Source: Agromyces lapidis
GTDB lineage: Bacteria; Actinomycetota; Actinomycetes; Actinomycetales; Microbacteriaceae
Direction: 5' to 3'
DNA length: 64,000 nucleotides
NCBI RefSeq assembly: GCF_009749405.1
Contig: NZ_WBIQ01000004.1
Coordinates: forward strand, 1 to 64,000
A program made the position numbers and the translations under genes. A model generated the notes under the pieces. That model did not search any database, was not told where the DNA came from, and was given only the letters and a program-made list of their open reading frames with translations. How positions within the stretch are numbered: position 1 is the first letter of the stretch; the number at the start of each line of letters is the position of its first letter. Shown one piece after another: positions 50,199-61,539 of this stretch.

Positions 50199-50285
50199 CG
50201 GCGGCGAGTCGGGCGATTCGAACCGACGCTCCCGACAAGTGCTCTGGCATGCTGAGGGCATCGCGGACGCGGGACGGGAGGGACC

Positions 50286-50984
50286 GTGACGAAGGCAACC
50301 ACCGACGAGCGCGCGTACGATGCCGGGGCGATCATCGCCGAATCGATCGGACTCGCCGTCCAGTTGTGCCTCGTGGTGCTCGGCGTCTGGTTCATCGTCG
50401 ACGAGGAGAACGTCGATGCGCTCGTCGCCTGGTGCCTCATCGGCACGACCTACCTCGTCGCCACGATGCTCGTACTCAACCTCGCGGTGCGCCGACCGCA
50501 CCTGGCCGGGCGACGGCGCACCCGCCGGTTCCTCGCGCATCCCGTGATGCGCACGGTCGCGAGCGTGCTCATGTTCTCGTCGAGCACCGTCGGCGTGGTC
50601 GCCGCGATCGAGCTCATCGTGCTGCGCAACGACCCCGACTGGGGCCCGTTCATCGAGCTGTTCGCGGTGTGGGCGATGCTCGTGGCGTGGTGCCTGTTCC
50701 ACTGGGGATGGGCGCGCATCTACTACTCGCGCCAGCACTCGGCGGCGGGCCGGGCGCCGCTCGAGTTTCCGCGCACCCCCGAGCCCACGCTGATCGACTT
50801 CGTGTACTTCGCCTTCACGAACGCCACGAACTTCTCGGTCTCCGACGTCGTCGTCACGACCACCCGCATGCGCTGGAGCGTCGTCTGGCACACGACCCTC
50901 AGCTTCTTCTTCAACGCGCTCATCATCGTGCTCGCGATCAACACGATCACCGGCATCCAGGTCGATCCGGCACTGCTCGACTGA
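50286..50984 (+). CDS. DUF1345-family membrane protein
   Basis: 232 residues with a GTG start and GGGAGGGA upstream. Five hydrophobic segments. VYFAFTNATNFSVSDVVVTT near residue 175 followed by RWSVVWHTTLSFFFNALIIV is the signature DUF1345 core, resembling the pore region of ion channels. Function unknown. It is divergent from furA. Confidence 0.85.
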   Translation: MTKATTDERAYDAGAIIAESIGLAVQLCLVVLGVWFIVDEENVDALVAWCLIGTTYLVATMLVLNLAVRRPHLAGRRRTRRFLAHPVMRTVASVLMFSSSTVGVVAAIELIVLRNDPDWGPFIELFAVWAMLVAWCLFHWGWARIYYSRQHSAAGRAPLEFPRTPEPTLIDFVYFAFTNATNFSVSDVVVTTTRMRWSVVWHTTLSFFFNALIIVLAINTITGIQVDPALLD

Positions 50985-51058
50985 GCCGGTCGCCGGGCAC
51001 TGTCGCCGCGGCCTCCGGCGCGGCATGATGGGTGCACCCGTTGATCGAAGGAGATCGG

Positions 51059-52651
51059 ATGGTTTCGAGCGCCCGGCCCGACGTCGTCATTCCGGATGTC
51101 CCCGTGTACGACTACCTCTTCGGCGAGCTGGATGAATCGCGGCTCGACGAGATCGCGATCATCGACGGTTCGAACGGGCAGACGACGACGTACCGGCAGC
51201 TCATCGCCCACATCGGGCTCTTCGCGGGTGCGCTCGCGGCGCGCGGCATCGGCGTCGGCGACGTCGTCGGCGTGCTCTGCCCGAACGTGCCCGCCTTCGC
51301 GACGGTGTTCCACGGCATCCTCAGGGCGGGCGCGACTGCGACCACGATCAACTCCCTCTACACGCCCGAGGAGATCGCGAACCAGCTCAGCGACGCGGGA
51401 GCGCAATGGCTCGTGACGGTCAGCCCGCTGCTGCCGGGCGCGGCCGCCGCGGCGACGCGGCTCGGCATCCCGAACGAGCAGATCATCGTGCTCGACGGCG
51501 CCCCGGGGCATCCCTCGCTCGCCGAACTGCTCGGCGAAGGGCGCCTCGCGCCCGAGGTGGGCTTCGACCCGGCCACGCACCTCGCCGTGCTGCCGTACTC
51601 CTCGGGCACGACGGGCCGGCCGAAGGGCGTCATGCTCACGCATCGCAACCTCGTCGCGAACGTCGCGCAGTGCCGCGACACGATCGCGCTCGACGACGGC
51701 GACCGCGTGCTCGCGGTGCTGCCGTTCTTCCACATCTACGGCATGACGGTGCTGCTCAACTTCGCGCTGCGCCAGCGCGCCGCGCTCGTGACGATGCCGC
51801 GGTTCGACCTCACCGAGTTCCTGCGGGTCGTGAGCGAGCACCGTGCGAGCTGGGTGTTCATCGCCCCGCCGATCGCGGTGGCGCTCGCGAAGCATCCCCT
51901 CGTCGACCAGTACGACCTGTCGAGCGTGAAGGTCGTGTTCTCGGGGGCGGCGCCGCTCGACGGCGCGCTCGCCGAGCTCGTCGCGAAGCGGCTCGGCTGC
52001 ATCGTCTGCCAGGGCTACGGCATGACCGAGACGAGCCCCGTGACGCACGCGATCCCCGTCGAGCGCGACGACCTCGACCGTTCGACGATCGGCGTGCTGC
52101 TCGCGAACACCGAGGCCCGGCTCGTCGACGAGTCAGGGCAGGATGTCCCTGCGCCCGCGAGCGGCGAGGAGACGAGCGCGCCGGGCGAGCTCCTGATCCG
52201 CGGGCCGCAGGTGATGGCGGGCTATCTCAACCGGCCCGACGCGACGGCCGAGATGCTCGACGCAGACGGCTGGCTGCACACGGGCGACGTCGCGACGGTG
52301 ACGGCCGACGGGGTGTTCCGCATCGTCGACCGCCTGAAGGAGCTCATCAAGTACAAGGGCTACCAGGTCGCGCCGGCCGTGCTCGAGGCCGTGCTGCTCG
52401 AACACCCGTCGATCGCCGACGCCGCCGTGATCGGCGTGCTCGACGCCGACGGGCAGGAGGTGCCGAAGGCCTTCGTGGTACTGCAGCAGGGCGCCGCCCT
52501 CGACGCCGACGGGGTGATGGCGCACGTCGCCGAGCACGTCGCGCCGCACGAGAAGGTGCGCGTCGTCGAGTTCATCGCGCAGGTGCCGAAGTCGGCCTCG
52601 GGCAAGATCCTGCGCAAGGAGCTGCGGGCGCGGGAGTCGGCGCGCGCCTGA
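51059..52651 (+). CDS. AMP-dependent acyl/aryl-CoA ligase (4-coumarate-CoA ligase-like)
   Basis: 530 residues from the ATG at 51059, with AAGGAG 5 bases upstream. The adenylation motif is LPYSSGTTGRPKGVMLTHRN near residue 180. YGMTETSPVTH (A5) is near 323, DGWLHTGDVATV near 402, and the C-terminal lysine loop PKSASGKILRKELR near 510. It activates a carboxylic acid via acyl-AMP and transfers it to CoA. The sequence resembles the 4CL/phenylpropanoid branch but the substrate cannot be fixed. Confidence 0.9.
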   Translation: MVSSARPDVVIPDVPVYDYLFGELDESRLDEIAIIDGSNGQTTTYRQLIAHIGLFAGALAARGIGVGDVVGVLCPNVPAFATVFHGILRAGATATTINSLYTPEEIANQLSDAGAQWLVTVSPLLPGAAAAATRLGIPNEQIIVLDGAPGHPSLAELLGEGRLAPEVGFDPATHLAVLPYSSGTTGRPKGVMLTHRNLVANVAQCRDTIALDDGDRVLAVLPFFHIYGMTVLLNFALRQRAALVTMPRFDLTEFLRVVSEHRASWVFIAPPIAVALAKHPLVDQYDLSSVKVVFSGAAPLDGALAELVAKRLGCIVCQGYGMTETSPVTHAIPVERDDLDRSTIGVLLANTEARLVDESGQDVPAPASGEETSAPGELLIRGPQVMAGYLNRPDATAEMLDADGWLHTGDVATVTADGVFRIVDRLKELIKYKGYQVAPAVLEAVLLEHPSIADAAVIGVLDADGQEVPKAFVVLQQGAALDADGVMAHVAEHVAPHEKVRVVEFIAQVPKSASGKILRKELRARESARA

Positions 52652-52699
52652 GCGCGGCGCGCGCCTGAGCCTCGCTTCCCGAGCCGCCGCGACGGCCGT

Positions 52700-52993
52700 T
52701 CAGCCTGCCCGGTCGGCCCCGGTCTGCGGCACCTCGCCGAGCGCGGTGCCGGCCCGACGACCCCCGAGGTACTGCATGACGATCGCCGCCGCGATGAGCG
52801 CGCTGCCGAGCGGGATCGCGAGCTGCTGGACGAGGTTCACCACGACGTTGAGTGCATCGAAGAAGGTCTGGCCGACACCGTCGAGAGCCGGGAACACGGC
52901 TGAGATCGCGCTCGGGATGAGCACGAGCAGGAGGGCGCCCCCGCCCGCCAACCCGATCCCCCACCACAACGTTCGCTTCGGCGTCGCATCCAT
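52700..52993 (-). CDS. Small two-helix membrane protein
   Basis: 97 residues from the ATG at 52993, with GAGGAGG upstream. Two membrane segments: WGIGLAGGGALLLVLIPSAI and LAIPLGSALIAAAIVMQYLG. Between them, a loop with FFDALNVVVNLVQQ may be a third amphipathic helix. The C-terminus is hydrophilic. No known family is apparent. Confidence 0.6.
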   Translation of the reverse strand: MDATPKRTLWWGIGLAGGGALLLVLIPSAISAVFPALDGVGQTFFDALNVVVNLVQQLAIPLGSALIAAAIVMQYLGGRRAGTALGEVPQTGADRAG

Positions 52994-53076
52994 CGGTACC
53001 TCCTCGTTCCGGTGAGGCAACCGTACCGACCGCGCCGACGGACCGCACGAGGCGACCGGAGCTCGGGGCGATCGGC

Positions 53077-53610
53077 TCAGTACTGCAGCAGGCTGTAGGT
53101 CTCGAAGGTGTCGGGCAGCGCGGCGCGCCCGCCGAGCCCGTCGAGCTCGATCGCGACCGAGACGCCGGCCACCTTCCAGCCGGCGCGCTCGACGAGACGT
53201 GCCGCCGCGCCGACCGTGCCGCCCGTGGCGAGCACGTCGTCGACGACGAGCACCCGGGTGCCGGGCGGCAGTTCGCCCTCGTGCACCTCGAGCGCCGCGG
53301 TGCCGTACTCGAGCGCGTACGCCTCGGTGAGCACCGCGCGCGGCAGCTTGCCCGCCTTGCGGATGGGCAGCACCCCGACCCCCGCTGCGACCGAGGCCGC
53401 CGCCGCGAGCAGGAAGCCCCGCGCCTCGACGCCCGCGAGCACGTCGAAGCGGCCGGCGAACGGGGCCGTCAGCGCCCCGGCGAGCGCATGGAACGCCTCG
53501 CCGTCGGCGAAGACGGGCGTGAGGTCGCGGAAGAGCACCCCGGGCTCGGGGAAGTCGGGAATGACGGCGAGCCGGGACTCGACGAGGGCACGGGTGTCTT
53601 GCGCGTTCAC
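53077..53610 (-). CDS. apt: Adenine phosphoribosyltransferase
   Basis: 177 residues with a GTG start. It salvages adenine to AMP using PRPP. The PRPP loop is RVLVVDDVLATGGTVGAAA near 120, and the flexible-loop region VLPIRKAGKLPRAV near 80. VEARGFLLAAAASVA near 62 fits the family. It complements the de novo purine genes elsewhere in the window. Confidence 0.95.
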   Translation of the reverse strand: MNAQDTRALVESRLAVIPDFPEPGVLFRDLTPVFADGEAFHALAGALTAPFAGRFDVLAGVEARGFLLAAAASVAAGVGVLPIRKAGKLPRAVLTEAYALEYGTAALEVHEGELPPGTRVLVVDDVLATGGTVGAAARLVERAGWKVAGVSVAIELDGLGGRAALPDTFETYSLLQY

Positions 53611-53729
53611 CGTGGCAGCCTACTCCGACGGGCGCTGCCCGCCCGGCCCGAGTTCAAACCTTCGACGGATGCCACGCACATCCCGGCTTGAGACGATGGA
53701 AGCATCCCGATCTCTGGAGACGCGAGCGC

Positions 53730-54260
53730 ATGACCACCACCCCCACCACGAACTCCCCCGCCGGCACGCCGAGCGGCGCGCCGACCGCGGCGCCCGGCCT
53801 GACGCCGAAACGGCTGTTCCGCACCCTCGCCTTCGCCGAGGCGGTCACCTGGACCCTGCTCATCACCGCGATGATCCTGAAGTACGCGGCCGGCATCGAG
53901 TGGGCCGTGCTCGTCGGCGGGTCGATCCACGGCTTCGTGTTCCTCTCGTACGCGTTCTCGTCGGTGCTCGTGGGCGTCAACCAGCGTTGGAACGTCGGCC
54001 GCATCGCCTTCGCCGTGCTGACCGCGATCGTGCCCTACGCCACGATCCCGTTCGAGCTGTGGCTCATCCGCAAGGGCCACCTCGAGGGCCCGTGGCGGCT
54101 CGAGGCGAGCGACCACCCCGCCGACGGCAACTGGGTGAACCGGCTGCTGCGCTTCTTCCTCGCCCGTCCGATCCTGCTCACGGTGCTCGCGGTCGTCGGC
54201 ATCGCGGCGCTCTTCGCCGTGCTGCTCCTGATCGGCCCTCCCGGGGGTCGCGAGGGCTGA
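53730..54260 (+). CDS. DUF3817-family integral membrane protein
   Basis: 176 residues from the ATG at 53730. A Pro/Thr-rich N-terminus is followed by three to four helices. FRTLAFAEAVTWTLLITAMI near 30 and VGGSIHGFVFLSYAFSSVLV near 70 mark DUF3817, an actinobacterial family of unknown function. A strong terminator follows the stop. Confidence 0.85.
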   Translation: MTTTPTTNSPAGTPSGAPTAAPGLTPKRLFRTLAFAEAVTWTLLITAMILKYAAGIEWAVLVGGSIHGFVFLSYAFSSVLVGVNQRWNVGRIAFAVLTAIVPYATIPFELWLIRKGHLEGPWRLEASDHPADGNWVNRLLRFFLARPILLTVLAVVGIAALFAVLLLIGPPGGREG

Positions 54261-54281
54261 GCCCGGCGCCGCCGAACTGCA

Positions 54282-54318
54282 CGAATCGCCCCGACGCCAC
54301 CGGCGTCGGGGCGATTCG
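54282..54318. terminator. Strong bidirectional hairpin
   Basis: Perfect 17-bp arms (54282-54298, 54302-54318) with a 3-base loop separate the convergent DUF3817 and epimerase genes. Confidence 0.8.
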
Positions 54319-54321
54319 CGT

Positions 54322-55281
54322 TCAGGCCGCGCGCGACGCCGAAGACGCGTCGCCGAGACCGCGCCGGAACCCGTCGCGCCAGCTCGCGTACCGCGGGCTC
54401 CACCCGAGTTCGGCCTTCGCCTTCGCGTTCGACGAACCGCGCGAGGTGGTCATCATCGCGACGCCGAAGTCGCCGATCATCGGCCGGGCGAGCCAGGCCG
54501 GCAACCGTCGCGGCGCCTTGGCGCCGATGAGCCGGGCGAGCTCGGGCAGCCAGACCGAGACCGGAGCCGGCTCGTCGTCGACGATGTTGTAGCGCCCCGC
54601 CGTGCCGCGCTCCACCGCGGCGGCGGTCGCGGCCGCGGCATCCTCGATGTGGATGAACGACCAGATGCCGGTGCCGCCGCCCACGATCGGCACGTTGCGC
54701 GCGCGGATGCTCTCGAGCAGCTCACCCCCCTCGCCGAGTGACTGGCCGGGGCCGTAGAAGCCGCCGTAGCGCAGGGCGATGCCGCCCGCCTCGACGGCGG
54801 CGCGCTCGACGTGCGCGATCCCCGCGAGGGTGGCGCGGCACTCCGCCGCCGGGTTCGGGTCGAGCGGGTCGGCCTCGGTCTTGATCGAGGATCCGGTGTG
54901 CTCGTTCGCCCAGCCGGTGAAGCTCTGCACGATGATGCGCCCCGTCCCCGCCTCCTCGGCTGCGGCGATGAGCGCGTCGGTCGTACGGGTGCGCAGCTCG
55001 TTCGTGACGGCGAAGCTCTCATCGAAGTGCTTGAAATCGATGCCGCCCGCGAGCGAGGTGAGCTGGTGCACGACGACGTCGGGGGCTGCCTCGAGCACGG
55101 CCCGGTGCACGGCCGCGAGATCGCGGCCGTCCATCACGACACCGTGCCCGCCCGCGGCGTCGACCGTTGCGGCCCGTTCCCGGCTGCGCGAGGTGCCGAC
55201 CACGTCGTGACCGGCCTGCACCAGCATGGGGACGAGTCGCGAACCCAGGGCGCCCGTCGCGCCGGCGATGAAGATCTTCAT
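54322..55281 (-). CDS. NAD-dependent epimerase/dehydratase family protein (ECF41-associated)
   Basis: 319 residues from the ATG at 55281. The extended-SDR motif is KIFIAGATGALGSRLVPMLV at the start. The usual YxxxK active site is replaced: the expected segment reads FTGWANEHTGSSIKTEAD, and GIALRYGGFYGPGQS follows. That weakens the case for classical epimerase chemistry. Divergent from an ECF41-like sigma gene; COE-type genes (decarboxylase, oxidoreductase, epimerase) are the usual partners of ECF41 sigma factors. An ECF41-type promoter precedes it. Confidence 0.85.
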   Translation of the reverse strand: MKIFIAGATGALGSRLVPMLVQAGHDVVGTSRSRERAATVDAAGGHGVVMDGRDLAAVHRAVLEAAPDVVVHQLTSLAGGIDFKHFDESFAVTNELRTRTTDALIAAAEEAGTGRIIVQSFTGWANEHTGSSIKTEADPLDPNPAAECRATLAGIAHVERAAVEAGGIALRYGGFYGPGQSLGEGGELLESIRARNVPIVGGGTGIWSFIHIEDAAAATAAAVERGTAGRYNIVDDEPAPVSVWLPELARLIGAKAPRRLPAWLARPMIGDFGVAMMTTSRGSSNAKAKAELGWSPRYASWRDGFRRGLGDASSASRAA

Positions 55282-55317
55282 GAGGAGGTCCTGCCTTTCT
55301 CTGCTCTCACCCCCTCC

Positions 55318-55344
55318 GACGATCGGCCACCCGTTCGCGTGACA
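55318..55344 (-). promoter_or_regulatory. ECF41-type promoter for the epimerase gene
   Basis: On the minus strand TGTCACG (55344-55338) is followed after 16 bp by CGTC (55321-55318). The ECF41 consensus I recall is TGTCACA-N16-CGTC. The start codon is at 55281, giving a leader of about 28 bases. Confidence 0.7.
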
Positions 55345-55375
55345 GCCCGCCCGACCGTGTGCGACGCTGGGAGGC

Positions 55376-56281
55376 ATGGTCAGCCTCGAGACGGCAGCCC
55401 CAGAACTCCGCGGCCTGATGTTCTCGATCGCCTATCGCATGCTCGGCAGCATCGTGGAGGCCGAGGACGTCGTGCAGGAGGCCTTCCTGCGGATGCACCG
55501 GCACGACGGTGACGAGCCGATCGCCAACGCCGACGCGTATGCGACGACGGTCACGACCCGGCTCGCGATCGACGCACTGCGTTCGGCCCGCCGCACCCGC
55601 GAGGTGTACGTCGGCCCCTGGCTGCCCGAACCGCTCATCGTCGACGACGATGACCCGGCCCGGCGCATCGAGCACGACGAGGAGCTCTCGACCGGCATGC
55701 TCGTGCTGCTCGAGCGCCTCGCTCCCCTCGAGCGCGTGGTCTACGTGCTGCGATCGGCGTTCGACGTCGACTACGCCGAGATCGCGCGCATCACCGGCCG
55801 CACCGAGGCGGCCTGCCGTCAGCTGATGCGCCGCGCCCGCGAGCGCATGGCCGACGGGCGGCCGCGCTTCGATGTCACGCCCGACGAACGCGATCGACTG
55901 ATGTCCGGATTCTCGGCGGCGCTCCGAGCCGGTGATGTGCCGGCGCTGGCGGCGACGCTCGCGCCCGACGTGGTGTTCACCGGCGACGGGGGCGGCAAGG
56001 CGCCGGCGATCCGCAAGCCGCTCTCGGGGTCGATCGAGGTCGCCCGGTTCCTCATCGGCATCGTGCGCGTCGCCACCGACCTCGGGGTGTCGTTCGAACC
56101 GACGCGCGCGAACGGCGAACCCGCCCTGCTCGCGCGCGATGTCGACGGCCGCGTGCTCTCGGTGCTGACGGTGCATCTCGAGGGCGGGGCGGTCGCCGCC
56201 GTCACGAACCAGCTCAACCCCGACAAGCTGCACCACCTCGGCGAAGTCGGCGACGCCTTCGCGGTGCTCGCCCGACGCTGA
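55376..56281 (+). CDS. ECF41-type sigma factor with SnoaL-like C-terminal domain
   Basis: 301 residues. Sigma region 2 is MFSIAYRMLGSIVEAEDVVQ near residue 15, and region 4 includes LERVVYVLRSAFDVDYAEIA then TGRTEAACRQLMRRARERM near 115-155. The C-terminal 120 residues (SGFSAALRAGDVPALAATLA onward) form a SnoaL-like domain that in ECF41 proteins tunes activity in place of an anti-sigma factor. It is divergent from the epimerase it probably transcribes. Confidence 0.9.
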   Translation: MVSLETAAPELRGLMFSIAYRMLGSIVEAEDVVQEAFLRMHRHDGDEPIANADAYATTVTTRLAIDALRSARRTREVYVGPWLPEPLIVDDDDPARRIEHDEELSTGMLVLLERLAPLERVVYVLRSAFDVDYAEIARITGRTEAACRQLMRRARERMADGRPRFDVTPDERDRLMSGFSAALRAGDVPALAATLAPDVVFTGDGGGKAPAIRKPLSGSIEVARFLIGIVRVATDLGVSFEPTRANGEPALLARDVDGRVLSVLTVHLEGGAVAAVTNQLNPDKLHHLGEVGDAFAVLARR

Positions 56282-56303
56282 GCCGCGGGGCGAGAATGGA
56301 CGC

Positions 56304-57131
56304 ATGCCCATCCTCAACAAGGACATGCAGTTCTGCATCTCGCTCGCCGGCCGCCCGTCGAACCTCGGCACGCGGTTCCACAACTTCCTCTACGACGAGC
56401 TCGGGCTGAACTTCGCCTACAAGGCGTTCACGACCGACGACATCGAGGGCGCCGTGCGCGGCATCCGGGCGCTCGGGCTGCGCGGATGCTCCGTGTCGAT
56501 GCCGTTCAAAGAGGCGGTCATCCCGCTCATCGACGTGATCGAGCCCTCGGCGGCGGCGATCGAGTCGGTCAACACGATCGTCAACGACGGCGGTGTGCTG
56601 ACGGGTTCGAACACCGACTTCGAGGCGATCGCCCAGCTCATCGCCGACAACGAGCTCGACCCCTCGCTCCGGGTGCTCGTGCGCGGATCCGGCGGGATGG
56701 CGAAGGCCGTCGTCGCCGCGTTCCGCGACGCCGGCTTCGACGATGTCACCGTGCTCGCACGCAACGCGTCGCTCGGCCCGGCGCTCGCCGAGCAGTACGG
56801 CTACGCGTGGATCGCCGACGACCCGGCCCCGGGGTCGGCCGAGCTGATCGTGAACGTGACCCCGCTCGGCATGCAGGGGGCGGATGCCTCGGCACTCGCC
56901 TTCTCGGACGAGCACATCGCCGCGGCATCCGTGGTCTTCGACGTGGTCGCGTTCCCCGCCGAGACGCCGCTCATCCTCGCCGCACGCGCCGCGGGCAAGA
57001 CCGTGATCACGGGCGCCGAGGTGCACGCCCTGCAGGCGGCCCGGCAGTTCGAGCGCTACACCGGCATGTCGATCACGCCCGAGCAGATCGCCCGCGCAGC
57101 CGCGTTCTCACGGCTCCCGGCGGTCGAGTAG
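56304..57131 (+). CDS. Shikimate dehydrogenase-family protein
   Basis: 275 residues. The shikimate-binding domain has NFAYKAFTTDDIEGAVRGIR and the conserved CSVSMPFKEAVIPLID with its Lys near residue 71. The NAD(P)-binding part has VLVRGSGGMAKAVVAAFRDA near 133 and LIVNVTPLGMQ near 185. The start AGRPSNLGTRFHNFLYDELG departs from typical AroE, so a paralogous oxidoreductase is likelier than the main shikimate enzyme. GAGAAT ends 6 bases before the ATG. Confidence 0.83.
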   Translation: MPILNKDMQFCISLAGRPSNLGTRFHNFLYDELGLNFAYKAFTTDDIEGAVRGIRALGLRGCSVSMPFKEAVIPLIDVIEPSAAAIESVNTIVNDGGVLTGSNTDFEAIAQLIADNELDPSLRVLVRGSGGMAKAVVAAFRDAGFDDVTVLARNASLGPALAEQYGYAWIADDPAPGSAELIVNVTPLGMQGADASALAFSDEHIAAASVVFDVVAFPAETPLILAARAAGKTVITGAEVHALQAARQFERYTGMSITPEQIARAAAFSRLPAVE

Positions 57132-57160
57132 CGACGAAGGATCGCGTCTCGAGACCCGCG

Positions 57161-58360
57161 TCAGCGCTGCACGCGGTTGACGAGCGCCGTCCACACGAGC
57201 GCCGCGGTCGCGCACGCGAGCAGGCTCACGAACACCCACGGCAGCGCCGCCAGCCCGATCACGCCGTAGAGCGCGGCACCGAGCAGCGCACCGCCGCCGA
57301 TGCCCGTGTTGAACGCCGTCGTGTAGAACGACGCCGCCGCGTCGCGGATCTTCGCCGACGCCGAGTGCAGCAGTCGGGTGTTGAGCATCGTGGGCAGCGC
57401 ACCGAACGCCGTGCCGAACAGCAGGAAGCTCGCGATCGACACCACCGGCACCTCGGGGAACGCCGCGAGCCCGGCCGCGCCGAGTCCGGTGGCGACCATC
57501 GCGACGACGAGACCGACCGTCGGGCGGCGCCCGAGCACCGCGCCGGCGAGCACGAGCCCCACCGCGCCGGCGATGCCGTAGGCGAGCAGCATGGGGCTGA
57601 TCGCGCTCGACGGCAGGCCCATGACGTCGGTCATGTAGGGCGCGATGTACGTGTAGAAGGTGTACATGCCGATCATGGTCACGGCCGTGATGAGGCACAC
57701 GACGATTACCGGCACGAAGGTCGGATCCTTGCGCACGCGGACCGGCGCGGCATCCGCTTCGCCCGCGTGGTGACGCACCGGCGGCAGGAACCGCCAGACC
57801 AGCACGGCGCCGACGAGCGTCAGCGCGCCCATGGCGGCGAATGCGAAGCGCCAGCCGAGCGCCTGCCCGAGCGCCGTGCTCAGCGGCACGCCGAGCACGA
57901 AGGCGGCTGAGCCGCCCGCGACGGAGATCGAGACGGCGCGGGCGAGCTGCTCCTTCGGCACGAGGTGGCCGGCGTAGGCGCCGACGACCGCCCAGAAGAG
58001 CCCGTGCGCGGCACCGCCGAGCACGCGCGTGGCGACCACCGTCGGGTAGTTCGGCGCGATCGCGCTGAGCACGCAGCTCACGGCCAGCAGCACGAGCGTG
58101 ATGACGATGAGGCGGCGGCGGGCGACCCGGCGGGTGAGCGCCGCGAGCGGCACGGTCAAGACGACCACGGTCGCCGCGAACACGGTGACGAGGAGGCCGA
58201 TGAGCGGCTCCCCCACGCCGAGCTCGCGGCTCATGTCGGGAAGGAGGCCCGTCGGCAGCATCTCGATCGTGACTGAGAGGAAGACGGCCGAGGCGAGCAC
58301 GATGAGCCCGAGCCACGGGAACGGCGGCGCGGGGTGCACCGTAGGAATCGACGAGGTCAT
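57161..58360 (-). CDS. MFS exporter (AraJ/Cmx-like drug or sugar efflux)
   Basis: 399 residues with twelve predicted helices. The N-terminal motif EMLPTGLLPDMSRELGVGEP, the A-motif LAALTRRVARRRLIVITLVL, and GAYAGHLVPKEQLARAVSIS (motif C region) are typical of the arabinose-efflux/chloramphenicol-exporter group. The substrate may be a drug or sugar. It is divergent from purL, and a minus-strand -10 TAGAAT is visible about 130 bases upstream of its start. Confidence 0.87.
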   Translation of the reverse strand: MTSSIPTVHPAPPFPWLGLIVLASAVFLSVTIEMLPTGLLPDMSRELGVGEPLIGLLVTVFAATVVVLTVPLAALTRRVARRRLIVITLVLLAVSCVLSAIAPNYPTVVATRVLGGAAHGLFWAVVGAYAGHLVPKEQLARAVSISVAGGSAAFVLGVPLSTALGQALGWRFAFAAMGALTLVGAVLVWRFLPPVRHHAGEADAAPVRVRKDPTFVPVIVVCLITAVTMIGMYTFYTYIAPYMTDVMGLPSSAISPMLLAYGIAGAVGLVLAGAVLGRRPTVGLVVAMVATGLGAAGLAAFPEVPVVSIASFLLFGTAFGALPTMLNTRLLHSASAKIRDAAASFYTTAFNTGIGGGALLGAALYGVIGLAALPWVFVSLLACATAALVWTALVNRVQR

Positions 58361-58489
58361 AGGAGTATCCAGCAGCGGATGGCGTACCCCGCGGGGCGGC
58401 GGCGAGCGAGGCTTCGCGAGTGCCGGCGGCGGGTCGACTGCGCGCTGATGTGCGCGCCCAGGGCCGCCGGGGATGCGACGACCGCCAAT

Positions 58490-58553
58490 ATTCTATCGGA
58501 GCGCGCACGCCGGCATCCGGGCGGCCTGCTCGGGTGAGCACGGCCGGTAGACT
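58490..58553. promoter_or_regulatory. Divergent promoter region of the MFS and purL genes
   Basis: TAGAAT on the minus strand (58495-58490) faces the MFS gene; TAGACT on the plus strand (58548-58553) faces purL, leaving a leader of about 57 bases. No purine riboswitch or PUR box is apparent. Confidence 0.4.
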
Positions 58554-58616
58554 GCAGGGGTCAGGCATTCGCCCCGCGGCATCCGCCTCGCCGCCGTCTT
58601 CTGGAGCTCGCCACTC

Positions 58617-60950
<2,334 letters not shown>

Positions 60951-60971
60951 CGCGGGCGAGTCGATGAAATC

Positions 60972-61043
60972 GTTCAGGGGGTCGTTTCCCGTCATCCGCA
61001 CAAGGCGGAAGCCGTGAGCGTGACGGAAAGTGACCCCGTGAAC
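60972..61043. repeat. GGGGGTCG-family inverted repeat, copy 3
   Basis: GTTCAGGGGGTC (60972-60983) pairs with GACCCCGTGAAC (61032-61043), one mismatch; an inner stem CCCGTCA / TGACGG follows. The right arm holds the first codons of the NUDIX gene. Relatives at 3227 and 31368. Confidence 0.65.
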
Positions 61044-61526
61044 GAGCAGTACACCGACGCGTACGCTTCGACGCACGGGCGTTTCGCGGTTGTGCCCGCG
61101 GCGTATGTGCTGCTGCGCCGCGGCGACGAGGTGCTGCTGCAGCTGCGCCGCGGCACCGGCTACTACGACGAGCACTGGGCGTTCGGCGCGGCCGGCCACG
61201 TCGAGGCCGGAGAGTCGCTGCTCGCGGGCGCGGCGCGCGAGGCGGCCGAGGAGCTCGGCGTCGAGGTCGAGGCAGGCGCGCTCGAACTGCTGACGCTCAT
61301 GCACCGCACCGACGGCAGCGGCCGCCCGATCGAGCAGCGCTTCGACGTGTTCTTCGCGATCGACGACTGGGCGGGCGAGCCGCGCCTCCTCGAGACGCAG
61401 AAGGCGGCTGCACTCGAGTGGTTCCCGATCGACGCACTGCCCGAACCCGTCGTGCCCCACGAGCTGCGGGTGCTCGAAGCGATGCGCGACGGGCACCTCG
61501 AGCCGGTCACGCTCTTCGGGTTCTGA
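61014..61526 (+). CDS. NUDIX hydrolase
   Basis: 170 residues from the GTG at 61014; a second GTG at 61038 with GGAAAG upstream is also plausible, which would drop eight codons. The NUDIX box is GHVEAGESLLAGAAREAAEE then LGVEV near residue 60-85, with the GX5EX7REUXEEXGU pattern. FAVVPAAYVLLRRGDEVLLQ is the N-terminal strand. It hydrolyses a nucleoside diphosphate derivative. Its N-terminal codons lie in an inverted repeat, as for the amidohydrolase at 31408. Confidence 0.87.
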   Translation: MSVTESDPVNEQYTDAYASTHGRFAVVPAAYVLLRRGDEVLLQLRRGTGYYDEHWAFGAAGHVEAGESLLAGAAREAAEELGVEVEAGALELLTLMHRTDGSGRPIEQRFDVFFAIDDWAGEPRLLETQKAAALEWFPIDALPEPVVPHELRVLEAMRDGHLEPVTLFGF

Positions 61527-61539
61527 GCCGGGAGACGAC

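Noticed and set aside
58361..58616. Purine riboswitch or PurR box before purL
   Set aside because: No conserved purine-aptamer core and no paired CCGAACAAT-like PUR boxes.
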